This document shows positions 22,253 through 31,019 of a stretch of 42,053 nucleotides of DNA, one piece after another. Within the stretch, counting starts at the first letter, position 1. The number at the start of each line of letters is the position of its first letter. The stretch comes from Akkermansia muciniphila (lineage in GTDB: Bacteria; Verrucomicrobiota; Verrucomicrobiia; Limisphaerales; F1-80-MAGS106). The stretch lies in the NCBI GenBank assembly GCA_945865375.1, contig CAMBEJ010000028.1, positions 1-42,053 on the forward strand, read 5' to 3'. The notes below the pieces were generated by a model that was not told the DNA's origin, searched no databases, and was given only the letters and a program-made list of their open reading frames with translations. Made by a program: the position numbers and the translations under genes.

Positions 22253-23690
22253 TGCTGCCTCCTTCCGACCATTGAAAGTTAAAGCTAAACTGCAAAGGGG
22301 CCGGTGCCACTCCCTGAGTCTGAACGTCCTTTACATTGGCGATTTCCTTGGAGCCGCGCAAGTGATCCAGGGTCTTCAGCAATGCCTTGCTGTCCTTCGT
22401 CGATCCGGAACAGGTGACCATCGAGAGTTCCCGGATATCCACGATTTTAGCTGTCACCGACCCGTCCTCAGGAAAGCTCTCGGTCAGTTTTCGCAGGATC
22501 CTGAGGCCTCGCAATGAGTCGTCGAACCAGGGACGGTACCGGCGAATTTGTTGCTGCAGGTTCTCGAGCTCAGCCACTTTTGAGGACATGCCACTCCACT
22601 TCGAGCGCAGTTGTGAAAGCTGCCATTGTTGTGTGAGAAACAGCGCCGCCGCCAGCAACGCCACGACGGCCGCAGCCGCCCCTGTCCAGGCCAGCTTCTT
22701 CGTGGAATATCGGGCGGCAAACTGCCGCCATGGATTCACCTTGGGAGGAAGGAATTCGAGGCCGAACCGCCGCCCCCCGAGCTCGAGGGCTGCCAGCGCA
22801 CAGGCGGTTCCTACCTTCTCCCCGCCTGTCTTTTGCAGCCCGAGTTGCATCCCTGTCGGCCCCGGAACGAATTCGACCTTCATGCCCATGGCTGTGGCCC
22901 TTGGAAGTATATCCTCGGCTAACTGCCGCGCCCGCTCCCCATGGCCCACGACACGGAGCAACCGTATGGACTGCCTCATGTCGGGCGCGAGCTGCCCCAG
23001 TGTGATGCGCGCCTCCCTCGCGATCACATCCGCGTAAGGCCGCACCTGGCCTCCTTCGTCCGCGTGATCAGCCGAAAGTGTACGGAGACCGGCGACGCCA
23101 CCCCCGCAAGAAATCATCAGATTGACTGCGCGATCGGTGACATCCAAAATCAGCATCGACACTTTGGAAGCGGGATCAGGCCATTGGGTGGGATCTATCC
23201 CGAGCGCAAAGGACTCCGGTTGCAATCGCGCGAACTTCAGCACGCTCTCAAGCCTCAGGAGCTGGTCCTTGGGCACCGCCACCTGCGTCGCGTACTCGTC
23301 GCCGCTCCCGGATCGATACCGGGAGCTCGCGATCAGAAGCGCCTCGGGGCCGTAAGGAAAGCCGCGCTCCGCCTCGATCTGGAGAAAACTGGCCATGTCC
23401 TCCTCGGGCATCGGCGGCAGCTTGGTCTCCAACGAAAGAGCCCACGAGACAGGAAAACCCACGATGCACCGGCGTTCGCGAATCCCCAGTTCATCGAGCC
23501 GGTCCCGGATCTCGCGCCCCACCAATTCCGGGGCACCGGCCAAAAGATCCAGCGTCAGCGGAGCCGTGAAAGCCCGGCGGACCTCCAAACCACCGTTGAC
23601 ACGGCGCAGCCAAGCTCCTTCCACCCGGCTCCCATCGAAAACAAGCCCAAGCAGGGAGGATATTGACCGCTTTTTCACAATTTTAATCAT
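22239..23690 (-). CDS. GspL-like protein, PilM/PilN-type fusion
   Basis: The 483-residue product joins a cytoplasmic actin-like domain (about 1-320; GLVFDGSRVEGAWLR, IVGFPVSWALSLETKLPPMPEEDMASFLQ, LILDVTDRAVNLMIS) with a membrane helix (about 334-353) and a periplasmic part with a coiled coil (LRSKWSGMSSKVAELENLQQQI) and a ferredoxin-like end. GspL has exactly this combination, while type IV pilus systems use separate PilM and PilN. It should bind GspE inside the cell and GspM outside. The start overlaps the GspK stop as ATGA. Confidence 0.85.
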   Translation of the reverse strand: MIKIVKKRSISSLLGLVFDGSRVEGAWLRRVNGGLEVRRAFTAPLTLDLLAGAPELVGREIRDRLDELGIRERRCIVGFPVSWALSLETKLPPMPEEDMASFLQIEAERGFPYGPEALLIASSRYRSGSGDEYATQVAVPKDQLLRLESVLKFARLQPESFALGIDPTQWPDPASKVSMLILDVTDRAVNLMISCGGGVAGLRTLSADHADEGGQVRPYADVIAREARITLGQLAPDMRQSIRLLRVVGHGERARQLAEDILPRATAMGMKVEFVPGPTGMQLGLQKTGGEKVGTACALAALELGGRRFGLEFLPPKVNPWRQFAARYSTKKLAWTGAAAAVVALLAAALFLTQQWQLSQLRSKWSGMSSKVAELENLQQQIRRYRPWFDDSLRGLRILRKLTESFPEDGSVTAKIVDIRELSMVTCSGSTKDSKALLKTLDHLRGSKEIANVKDVQTQGVAPAPLQFSFNFQWSEGGSSEPQ

Positions 23691-25072
23691 CGCATTCCTC
23701 CAGCCAGCAGTGTCATTATTTCCCTCGTTCTTTCCCTCGCATCTTTACCGAGCGCCCACCCCAGATGGCTCAGATCCTGACGATGCACCACCCTCGGTGC
23801 TCCCTCGGTGAGATCCAAAATAAACCGGGTCCTTCGATAGCCTCGGCCATGATGCCCCACGGCCGCTATGTCCGCCGAGAACACACTGCTTCGGCCCGTA
23901 ATGTAGGGGCCCGCCTGGATGGCTCCCGGTTGTCCCAGGACATCCACCACCCACGCGGCGGACGTCAGTTTGTCGGGATTGGACTCGCGATACGACACCA
24001 TCGAAGGCGCCTTATCCGTGCCCACGCCAGGCAGGCAGGCCAGCACCTGGACGCTTGCTGTGTTCACGTTGATCATGCCCTCGATGGTCTGGCCGGCTGT
24101 CGCGCTGATATCGCCTTCAACCTGCGAGAATTCGTCCGCCGTCATGCCGCTGCGGACGAAAAATTCGATGGCACTTCGGAACACGCCCTGGGCCCCGCCC
24201 AAACGCCCGGCGATCTGGTTCGCGCGGTTCGCGCTGAATTTTTCCCGCAGAAGCCCAGCCAACTGTTGCTGCAACTGCGGGCCAGCCTGCGCAAGGTTGA
24301 TCCGAGGGGCTCCGTTCGTGCGAAGATTGGACTCGCGGCTGAAGACGGTGACATACTCCAGAATTCCCGGATTCAGCTTTCCGTCGCGGTTGTCGATTGG
24401 AGCGGTGAGATTTCCATCATCCTCGTTGGCATCGAGCACGCCATTCATGTTTTGGTCTTCCCCCAGCAGGATCTCGTTATCAGCCCCCACAACCAGCCTC
24501 AACTCCTCGAGCGTTTCGAATTTTGAATTCTTGCAATCATAAGCCGGCGTCAGGCGCATGTAGACTTCCGATTCCGCTCCCCCGGTCGTCACATCGCTGT
24601 CTTCATCGCGCCAATCCTTGATGGCAGCCGCCAGTTCGGGCGTCATGCGAGGCAGGGCCTCAAGCATCGCCACCGTCGCCGTGTTCAAATTCAGCTTGGA
24701 GGCCTCATCCGTCAGCGCGAACACGGGCAAGGTGGCCGCCACTTGTTGCCCGCCTCTTCCAATAAACCAAAACGAGGCGTCACCCACGCCAACCTCTTCG
24801 CGCTGGTAGGTCTGAAGCTCGGGAAGCTGCCCCGGTCTTTCGAGGTTCGAAAGCAGCGTCCCCGCGTATCGCGCCGCGCCCTCGATGGCGTGGTCTGCTT
24901 CCAGTTGGGCCACGCGATTGTCCGCAGCGCGCAACTCTGAAGTCATCGAGTTCGCGAAATACAGCGCCAGACTCACCAGCCCAAAGGCAACCCACAACAC
25001 GATCACCAACACCGAGCCGCGCTGGGAGGGGTTGCCACAGGATCGGACGTCCTTTTCGAAAAAGATGTTCAT
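23687..25072 (-). CDS. gspK: General secretion pathway protein K, pseudopilin tip
   Basis: The 461-residue product has a prepilin-like start (QRGSVLVIVLWVAFGLVSLALYF, without the usual Glu at position 5, as in GspK) and the large GspK alpha-domain with LTDEASKLNLNTAT, INVNTASVQVLACLPGVG, which are helix-hairpin-helix-like. An Asp/Asn-rich loop (DQNMNGVLDANEDDGN and DNRDGKLN) looks like calcium-binding repeats. GspK caps the pseudopilus together with GspI and GspJ. It is longer than the typical 320 residues. It overlaps gspJ and the GspL-like gene as ATGA on both sides. Confidence 0.92.
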   Translation of the reverse strand: MNIFFEKDVRSCGNPSQRGSVLVIVLWVAFGLVSLALYFANSMTSELRAADNRVAQLEADHAIEGAARYAGTLLSNLERPGQLPELQTYQREEVGVGDASFWFIGRGGQQVAATLPVFALTDEASKLNLNTATVAMLEALPRMTPELAAAIKDWRDEDSDVTTGGAESEVYMRLTPAYDCKNSKFETLEELRLVVGADNEILLGEDQNMNGVLDANEDDGNLTAPIDNRDGKLNPGILEYVTVFSRESNLRTNGAPRINLAQAGPQLQQQLAGLLREKFSANRANQIAGRLGGAQGVFRSAIEFFVRSGMTADEFSQVEGDISATAGQTIEGMINVNTASVQVLACLPGVGTDKAPSMVSYRESNPDKLTSAAWVVDVLGQPGAIQAGPYITGRSSVFSADIAAVGHHGRGYRRTRFILDLTEGAPRVVHRQDLSHLGWALGKDARERTREIMTLLAGGMR

Positions 25073-25782
25073 CCCTGCACTCCCGCTGTTTGTGTCTTGT
25101 TTGTGCTCGATTGCGTCACGATCGGAACCACGATCTGGATGGGAGTCTGAACTCGCTCCGATTGTGCGTCGTCAGCCGCAAGTAGGATCTGCACTTTGAT
25201 GCCGCGCGGCAGCGCCTTCTCCTCCGTCGTTGAATCCCAATCCGAACGCCACTCGGTTCCGGTGTAAAAAAGAAACTCCACGGTGCGGACATCCCCGAGC
25301 AACCACTGTTCCTCCGTCTGCTCCTGGACGTTCGCCAAAAGATTTCGCGTCACCGACCTCACCAGGTCCATCCCCGCGGAGCGGGTCTGATTCGTGGAAC
25401 TCCGAAGTGTGTAAACCACCTTTTGGACATCGCCCCACGGCCCGTAGGCAGACGGCAGACCGGTCGAAGTGTAAAATTCCGCGCCGAGCGGTGTGCCGAA
25501 CCCCGTGCTCGTGCCCGTGCTCACCGCCGCAGTTTTGAGAGTGCCCGTGAGCCTCCCGCCGGGAACAACAATACCAAGCAGATCGCGGCGGATAATCGAA
25601 ACCGCCTGTTGTATCGGTAACGACTTCTCAATCGCCCGCGTTGTTTTCTCTCGTAACCGCATAGCTCCGTAAAAAACGCCGTTCACCGCCGCCAACAAAA
25701 TCGCCGACACCATCACCGCGATCAACACCTCAACGAGTGTGAACGCTTCAGCCCGTCGGTTCTGAATCCCCGTGGGTTTCAT
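25069..25782 (-). CDS. gspJ: General secretion pathway protein J, minor pseudopilin
   Basis: The 237-residue product has a prepilin leader ending in EA before FTLVEVLIAVMVSAILLAAVN, with the conserved Glu at position 5 of the mature form. The residue before the cut is Ala instead of the usual Gly. IQQAVSIIRRDL and EFLFYTGTEWRSDWDS fit GspJ, which joins GspI and GspK at the pseudopilus tip. The ATG overlaps the gspI stop by four bases. Confidence 0.88.
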   Translation of the reverse strand: MKPTGIQNRRAEAFTLVEVLIAVMVSAILLAAVNGVFYGAMRLREKTTRAIEKSLPIQQAVSIIRRDLLGIVVPGGRLTGTLKTAAVSTGTSTGFGTPLGAEFYTSTGLPSAYGPWGDVQKVVYTLRSSTNQTRSAGMDLVRSVTRNLLANVQEQTEEQWLLGDVRTVEFLFYTGTEWRSDWDSTTEEKALPRGIKVQILLAADDAQSERVQTPIQIVVPIVTQSSTNKTQTAGVQG

Positions 25783-26186
25783 TGTTGGGAAGTATCCACC
25801 AGCGTGCCCAACCGAACGTCATAATCCTGACCCTGCACGGCGAAGGTCACCAAAATGGAGATCTGCCGGAGCGAATCCTTATCCCAGGGCTCGCTCTTCA
25901 ACTGCCACCGGTAGCGATAGGGTCCTTCTTGGACAGAGCCATTCTGAGCCGTGGTCTTCCATTGGTCAGTAATCACCATTTCGTTCAATAAGCGGTCCGC
26001 CAGCCGGGATGCCGCGCTCTTACGTTCTGCGACCTGGCCCGCCAGGTTCGCTATCTGGATGCCATGGACGGCCACGGGGATCACAATCGCCATGAACGCC
26101 ACGGCCGCCAACACCTCCGCCAGCGTGAAGCCTCTCTTCCCGAGCCTAACGCCCAGGATACTGAAGCCTGTTGGTTTGAATCTCAT
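25779..26186 (-). CDS. gspI: General secretion pathway protein I, minor pseudopilin
   Basis: The 135-residue product has a leader ending in RG before FTLAEVLAAVAFMAIVIPVAVHG; here the processing site has the standard Gly. SRLADRLLNEMV followed by a short beta region fits GspI, which nucleates the tip complex. The start at 26186 lies inside gspH (41-base overlap). Confidence 0.88.
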   Translation of the reverse strand: MRFKPTGFSILGVRLGKRGFTLAEVLAAVAFMAIVIPVAVHGIQIANLAGQVAERKSAASRLADRLLNEMVITDQWKTTAQNGSVQEGPYRYRWQLKSEPWDKDSLRQISILVTFAVQGQDYDVRLGTLVDTSQQ

Positions 26187-26769
26187 AATTCAGACGATTC
26201 CGACTTCGTGTAATCCAGACTGAATCCCGGGTCCCTTCGCGGATCCAAATGCTTTCCGGACTGCTTTCGGCGATAAACCCATCGGGAAGAAAACGGATCG
26301 CGGGCAACGCGTTCTGCCCTCCCCTGCCCAGGGTTCCACCGTCCAAAGCTCCGCCGCTCTGATTCCCTCCACGCTGTGTCTGCCGACCCACCCGTGTGGT
26401 TTGCCTTGCGTATTCGAGCTCGACCTCGAGTTCTTTCCCCAGCTCGAATACCGTTTCCCTCGAATCCCTGTCCGCATAACTCGATTCCTCCCGCAACCCG
26501 TAGGTCCGCTCGTCTTTGTCGAACCACAACATCATCGGAGAGCCCTCCGAAACCGCGCGGCTCTGGCCGTAACGAGTCAGGGAGACCATCCGTCGGGCCT
26601 CGGAATCGAGGGTCCGCCCCCTGAAAAATCCGGAGAGCGAGGGCGCGGAAATCGAAAGCACGATCAGCAGGATCGCCATGACAAGGATCAACTCGATGAG
26701 TGTGAACGCGCATGGCTTTGCCGCCTTACTGCTTTTCGTTCGCTTGAGTCCAGTTGGTAATGTCATCAT
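26146..26769 (-). CDS. gspH: General secretion pathway protein H, minor pseudopilin
   Basis: The 207-residue product has a leader ending in CA before FTLIELILVMAILLIVLSISAPSL (Ala at the cut). SEARRMVSLTRYGQSRAVSEG followed by MMLWFDKDERTYGL matches the GspH pattern. A Gly-rich and Gln-rich insert (QTQRGGNQSGGALDGGTLGRGG) is present in the middle of the beta part. It overlaps gspG by 44 bases upstream and gspI by 41 bases downstream. Confidence 0.88.
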   Translation of the reverse strand: MMTLPTGLKRTKSSKAAKPCAFTLIELILVMAILLIVLSISAPSLSGFFRGRTLDSEARRMVSLTRYGQSRAVSEGSPMMLWFDKDERTYGLREESSYADRDSRETVFELGKELEVELEYARQTTRVGRQTQRGGNQSGGALDGGTLGRGGQNALPAIRFLPDGFIAESSPESIWIREGTRDSVWITRSRNRLNYEIQTNRLQYPGR

Positions 26770-27184
26770 CGCCTCCCACGCGGCCGTCAGGTCCCATGGA
26801 CATCAAGTCGTAGGAGCTCGCGTTTCGTTTCCCTGGAAAATCATAGATATAAGCGTGCTGCCATGGGTCCACGGGGATCTCGTTCTTCATGTAAGGCCCC
26901 TTCCAGTTCTGGGCGTCCCGGGGCTGTTGAACCAGATCGCTCAGTCCGTTTTTTCCCTTCGGATAGAAACCGTTGTCTATCTCAAACGCGTCCAGAGCGG
27001 TGCTGAAGGTGGAGATCTGGGATCGAGCTGCCGTCACGCGCGCCTGCTCGGTTCTGCCCGAAAACTTCGGCACAACTATCGCCGCGAGAATGCCGAGTAT
27101 CACGAGCACGAGCAGGAGCTCGATCAGCGTAAAAGCGGACCGTCTTGCTTTGAGTTTATTGAGTTGGATGGGCTGGTGCTTCAT
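26726..27184 (-). CDS. gspG: General secretion pathway protein G, major pseudopilin
   Basis: GspG polymerises into the pseudopilus that pushes substrates through the secretin. The 152-residue product has a leader of 17 residues ending in SA, then FTLIELLLVLVILGILAAIVVPKF with Glu at mature position 5. TALDAFEIDNGFYP, PYMKNEIPVDPWQHAYIY and DLMSMGPDGRVGGDDDITNW are the characteristic GspG C-terminal segments, including the calcium-binding loop. The -1 residue is Ala where GspG proteins normally have Gly. Confidence 0.95.
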   Translation of the reverse strand: MKHQPIQLNKLKARRSAFTLIELLLVLVILGILAAIVVPKFSGRTEQARVTAARSQISTFSTALDAFEIDNGFYPKGKNGLSDLVQQPRDAQNWKGPYMKNEIPVDPWQHAYIYDFPGKRNASSYDLMSMGPDGRVGGDDDITNWTQANEKQ

Positions 27185-27200
27185 AGAACCTGTCGTGTGT

Positions 27201-28493
27201 TTATTTAATGTGATCTTGCAATGTGAAGATGGGGATCACCATACCGATAAAGATGGTGCCGATAAAGCCCGCGATGAAAAAAAGCATGAGAGGCTCGGCC
27301 AAAGCCACCGCCATCTTCAATTGGCGGTCCAGGTCGCCTTCCGTGACGTTCGCAATCCGGACCAGCTCCTGATCCAGTCGTCCGCTCTCCTCGGCCACGG
27401 AAATCATCTCCAGTGTCGCTCCCGAAAAAAGGGTCCGGCAATCCCCCAGACTGGGCCCCAGCGGACGACCCTCTTTGACGCGGTCGATCGAGTTTGAAAT
27501 GGCGTCCACCAAAGCCTGGTTTCCAATGGACCGCCGGGCCACATTCAAACTGTTGATCAAGGGCACCCCAGCACCGAGGAGGGTGCCGAGCATCCGGCAG
27601 AACCTCGACATGGCAAATTGCCCGACCAAGGGCCCTACCAAGGGTGCCCGCAGAATCAACCCCTCCCACTTGCGCCGACCGGATTCGGAGGTCAACCAGT
27701 TCCGGATCATGTAGCCCCCGAACGCTAATGCCACGACAATGAAAAGTCCGTACGACCGCAGCACCTCGCTGGTCCCCACGATCATCTGGGTGATCAAGGG
27801 AAGCTTGGCACCGAAGCCGGCGAAGATCGACTGAAAGCGAGGGATGAAAAAGACCAGCAAAAACACGAGCACCCCCAAGGCCAGCACGAGCAGAATCACG
27901 GGGTACAACAGGGCCGTCATCACCTTGGATTTCATTTCCTTTTCCCGCGCCTGGAAGTCCGCTATCTGGGCGAGCACGACATCGAGAAACCCTCCGGTCT
28001 CCCCCGCTTCCACCATGGCGACATAGACGCGCGGAAACGTTTCCGGGGACTTGGCCATGGCATCGGCCAGGGAAACACCATCCACGACAAGGTTGTGAAC
28101 CCGCTTCCATTGCGCCCCTGCAGCCGGGGATGCCGCTTCCTTGCACAAGATGACCATCGCCCGGCTCAACGGAACGCCGGCCGCCAGAAGGCTGGAGAGC
28201 AGTCGCGTGAAATTCTCGAGCATCCGCGCCGAAACCTTCTGGCTTCCACCACCACCAGGCAGCTTGAAAGGAAGCGCCTGGCCGTTGACCTTCTCGTGAG
28301 TCTTCCTCGCTTCAGCCTGGGGCGCTTTCGAAGCCTTGGCGACGCCGTTCACCCCAGGGCGCTCCGCGAGGCGGATCGGGCGCAATCCGCGCGACTCCAT
28401 CTGACGGAAGGCTTCCTGCCTGCCGCCGGCCTCCAGTTCGCCCTCGGCAAACCGGCCATCGGATTGCACCGCTTTATACTGAAACAGAGGCAT
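27201..28493 (-). CDS. gspF: General secretion pathway protein F, inner-membrane platform
   Basis: The 430-residue product from the ATG at 28493 begins MPLFQYKAVQSDG, the usual GspF start; the frame is open to 28529 but without family likeness. Two cytoplasmic GspF domains (FTRLLSSLLAAGVPLSRAM and FCRMLGTLLGAGVPLINSL) alternate with membrane helices, including VMTALLYPVILLVLALGVLVFLLVFF and a C-terminal helix ending FIGMVIPIFTLQDHIK. A Lys/Gln/Ala-rich linker (about 50-90) precedes the first domain. The start overlaps the end of gspE by 20 bases. Confidence 0.95.
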   Translation of the reverse strand: MPLFQYKAVQSDGRFAEGELEAGGRQEAFRQMESRGLRPIRLAERPGVNGVAKASKAPQAEARKTHEKVNGQALPFKLPGGGGSQKVSARMLENFTRLLSSLLAAGVPLSRAMVILCKEAASPAAGAQWKRVHNLVVDGVSLADAMAKSPETFPRVYVAMVEAGETGGFLDVVLAQIADFQAREKEMKSKVMTALLYPVILLVLALGVLVFLLVFFIPRFQSIFAGFGAKLPLITQMIVGTSEVLRSYGLFIVVALAFGGYMIRNWLTSESGRRKWEGLILRAPLVGPLVGQFAMSRFCRMLGTLLGAGVPLINSLNVARRSIGNQALVDAISNSIDRVKEGRPLGPSLGDCRTLFSGATLEMISVAEESGRLDQELVRIANVTEGDLDRQLKMAVALAEPLMLFFIAGFIGTIFIGMVIPIFTLQDHIK

Positions 28494-30252
28494 GGCCTTC
28501 TTTCGCAGATTCAACATCCTCACCCGCAACCAATTCAGCTTTCGGATCCCTGGCGCTCTCGCCCAGGGACTGGTCCTTGGTCACGCGCAACACTTCTTCA
28601 GGGGTCGTAATGCCTTCGCGCACCAACCTCCAGCCGTCATCCGCCAAGGCGCGCATCCCCGCTTTTCGAGCCACCTCGCGAATCTCCCCGCTGGAACAAT
28701 GTTTCAAAATCATCTGCCGGATCTCGGGCGTCGTCTCCATCCACTCGAAAATGCCACGGCGTCCGTGGTAACCCGTCTGGCGGCACTCGCGACATCCCAC
28801 GGCCCGAAAAAATGGGATGCTTGACGAAATTTTCAAGTCGGACCTCAGGGCCCGAGCGGTGGCTGAATCATCCACCTGCTTGCACTTCGGACACAAGACC
28901 CGGACCAACCGCTGGGCCAGCACCGCCTCGAGCGACGAAGCCACCAAATAGGGCTCCACCCCCATGTCCACCAACCGCGTTAACGCGCCCGGGGCATCGT
29001 TCGTGTGCAGGGTTGAAAAAACCAGATGCCCCGTCAGCGAAGCCTGCACCGCAATCTGGGCGGTCTCGCGGTCGCGGATCTCCCCGATCAACAGCACATC
29101 CGGGTCGTGCCTCAGAATCGCGCGCAACCCCCGCGCGAAGGTCAGCCCCGATTTTTCGGAAACCTGGATCTGGTTGATCCCCTTGAGCTGGTATTCGATG
29201 GGATCTTCGATCGTGATGATCTTCCGCACCGCATCATTGATCTCGCTGAGAGCCGTGTACAACGTTGATGTTTTACCGCTGCCTGTCGGACCGGTCACCA
29301 GGATGATGCCGTGCGGGAGTCCAAGGATGCGGCGGAACGATTTTAACTCCCTTGGGTCCATGCCCAGTTCACCCATGCCGCGCAATGTCGAATTCTGGCG
29401 CAGCAACCGCATCACCACCGCTTCGCCGTGCAGCATGGGGATCACGGAGACACGGATGTCCACCTCGTTTTCATCGAGCCGTATCTTGATGCGTCCATCC
29501 TGTGGAAGCCGCTTTTCAGCGATGTTCAGGTGGCTGAGGATCTTCACGCGGGACACGATCGCGGGTTGGAACCGCTTCACTTGCGCCGGCACCGGAACCT
29601 CCTGGAGAACTCCATCGATCCGGTAGCGAATCCGCAGCTCGTCCTCAAACGGTTCCAAATGAATGTCCGAAGCCCTCAGATCAATGGCGTCCTTCAGCAC
29701 CTGGTTCACGAAACGGATGATGGACGCATCCTCCGCCGCGTTGTCCAGATTCGTGTCCTCCTCATCATTGTCATCCACGACCTGGAGCGGTGCCTCCTCA
29801 CCCAGCGTGTCGATGGTGTCCGCGCCCACGCCGAGGCGCTTCTTCATCTCACGCTGAATGGCTTCGCTGGGTGCCAGGACGGGTTTGAGATTCAAACCCG
29901 TCATGGTCTTGAGTGTGTCCAGACCCGCTGTCGCAAAAAGCCGGCTGGTCGCAATCTCAACGCTGCCGTTGACGCGCCTCAAAGGGAGGAGTTCGTCCCG
30001 CAACAACAACCGAGCGGGGAACAGCGAGAGCACCTGCCGATCCGGCTCCACATCGTCCAGGGAGGTGAAAGGCAGGTCGTATTCCTTCGCCAGCCAGCGC
30101 AGGATATCCTCCTCCGTCCGCAACGGCACGCTCCCCTGTTGCCGGCTTAACCCCGACACCACCTCGGCGTCCATCCCAGACAACTGCTTGCCCGCAGTCA
30201 TCCGGTCCAGCAACTGCCTCAGGGCCGCTTCATGGGGGTCGTTTGGGCTCAT
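28474..30252 (-). CDS. gspE: General secretion pathway ATPase E
   Basis: The cytoplasmic hexameric ATPase powers pseudopilus assembly. The 592-residue product has an N1E domain (about 45-140), an acidic linker (160-175), and the catalytic part: SDIHLEPFEDELRIRYRIDG, Walker A GPTGSGKT (321-328), Asp box IITIEDPIEY, Walker B LLIGEIRDRET, His box TGHLVFSTLHTNDA, and four Cys at 454, 457, 487 and 490 (CPKC and CREC) that bind zinc in GspE/PilB proteins. It is the first conserved gene of the block, 44 bases after the leader protein gene. Confidence 0.96.
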   Translation of the reverse strand: MSPNDPHEAALRQLLDRMTAGKQLSGMDAEVVSGLSRQQGSVPLRTEEDILRWLAKEYDLPFTSLDDVEPDRQVLSLFPARLLLRDELLPLRRVNGSVEIATSRLFATAGLDTLKTMTGLNLKPVLAPSEAIQREMKKRLGVGADTIDTLGEEAPLQVVDDNDEEDTNLDNAAEDASIIRFVNQVLKDAIDLRASDIHLEPFEDELRIRYRIDGVLQEVPVPAQVKRFQPAIVSRVKILSHLNIAEKRLPQDGRIKIRLDENEVDIRVSVIPMLHGEAVVMRLLRQNSTLRGMGELGMDPRELKSFRRILGLPHGIILVTGPTGSGKTSTLYTALSEINDAVRKIITIEDPIEYQLKGINQIQVSEKSGLTFARGLRAILRHDPDVLLIGEIRDRETAQIAVQASLTGHLVFSTLHTNDAPGALTRLVDMGVEPYLVASSLEAVLAQRLVRVLCPKCKQVDDSATARALRSDLKISSSIPFFRAVGCRECRQTGYHGRRGIFEWMETTPEIRQMILKHCSSGEIREVARKAGMRALADDGWRLVREGITTPEEVLRVTKDQSLGESARDPKAELVAGEDVESAKEGHASVSV

Positions 30253-30296
30253 GCGTCTGGTGGGACTGGCAAGAAGGAATTCGAAAGGTCCGCCGT

Positions 30297-30869
30297 TTAC
30301 TTCAACAGTCCGACCAAAACAGCGCCTGCTTCCTGCCGTGCTGACAAAACCTTCTGAAGATCCGCCTGGGCTTTTTCGAGCTTCGCTTCCTTGTCCTTGC
30401 GCGCGTCGCGAAACTTCGCCAGCTTCGTTTTAAGTTCTTCGGCGGAAGCCTTGGATTCGATCGCCTTCTGGAGTGCCTCTGCTTCCGGGCTGGGTTCGCC
30501 GCCAAGTCCACCTCGACCGCCTCCACGCGGCGCCCCCGGAGTGGCCTCTGCGTTATTGTTGTTGCCGCCACCCTGCCCTTGTCGCCGACCCCCACCCCCG
30601 GCGCCGAACATCCCGGCCAAGCCGCCACCGGTGCGGGCCTCGCGCTGGGCAGCCACCACTTTTTCAACTCGTTCCTGGATCACCTTCCATTCCGCATCAT
30701 CCGTGACGCCCATCTGCTCTTTATACCGGTCCATCATACGCTGGCGCATCTGCTCAGGATCGAAATTCCCTCTGCCCTGTCCCTGCCCTTGGGCTGAGAG
30801 CGATTGGGTTCCCAAGAAAAGACCCGCCGCCAGGCTGGCCATCACGACTATCCGATTCAATTTGTTCAT
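30297..30869 (-). CDS. Small secreted leader protein of the secretion block, unknown function
   Basis: From the ATG at 30869 the product has 190 residues: signal peptide (MNKLNRIVVMASLAAGLFLG to LSAQ), a Gln/Gly stretch, a helical part (FDPEQMRQRMMDRYKEQMG, WKVIQERVEKVVAAQREA), a Gly/Asn-rich linker, and a second charged helix (SKASAEELKTKLAKFRDARK to LQKVLSARQEAG). The two-helix layout loosely recalls Spy/CpxP-type periplasmic chaperones, but no signature is clear. It is the first gene after the sigma-54 promoter (leader about 73 bases), so it should be made together with the secretion genes. It may be a substrate, chaperone or assembly factor. Confidence 0.7.
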   Translation of the reverse strand: MNKLNRIVVMASLAAGLFLGTQSLSAQGQGQGRGNFDPEQMRQRMMDRYKEQMGVTDDAEWKVIQERVEKVVAAQREARTGGGLAGMFGAGGGGRRQGQGGGNNNNAEATPGAPRGGGRGGLGGEPSPEAEALQKAIESKASAEELKTKLAKFRDARKDKEAKLEKAQADLQKVLSARQEAGAVLVGLLK

Positions 30870-30953
30870 ATCTTGCCTTTTTCTTTGAGCGTTTAATTTT
30901 TTGAAGTCAAAAACGCGCGCACACGCATCCTCGAACATTGCTCAAACCCTCAC

Positions 30954-30968
30954 GCAATTAGTGTGCCA
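30954..30968 (-). promoter_or_regulatory. Sigma-54 promoter of the type II secretion block
   Basis: Read on the minus strand the sequence is TGGCACACTAATTGC: TGGCAC (-24) at 30968-30963, five bases, then TTGC (-12) at 30957-30954. Both conserved doublets (GG and GC) have the required spacing, and the match to TGGCAC-N5-TTGC is exact. Transcription would start near 30942, about 73 bases before the ATG at 30869. The last gene of the same block codes for an NtrC-type activator. Confidence 0.85.
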
Positions 30969-31019
30969 CGGGAATCGCGTCGATTTGTTCTGATTCCCCC
31001 CTCCGAAAGACGCCCGCTC

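Noticed and set aside
22941-23666. 241-codon open frame on the plus strand
   Set aside because: It is antisense to the GspL-like gene and shows no motif or start signal.
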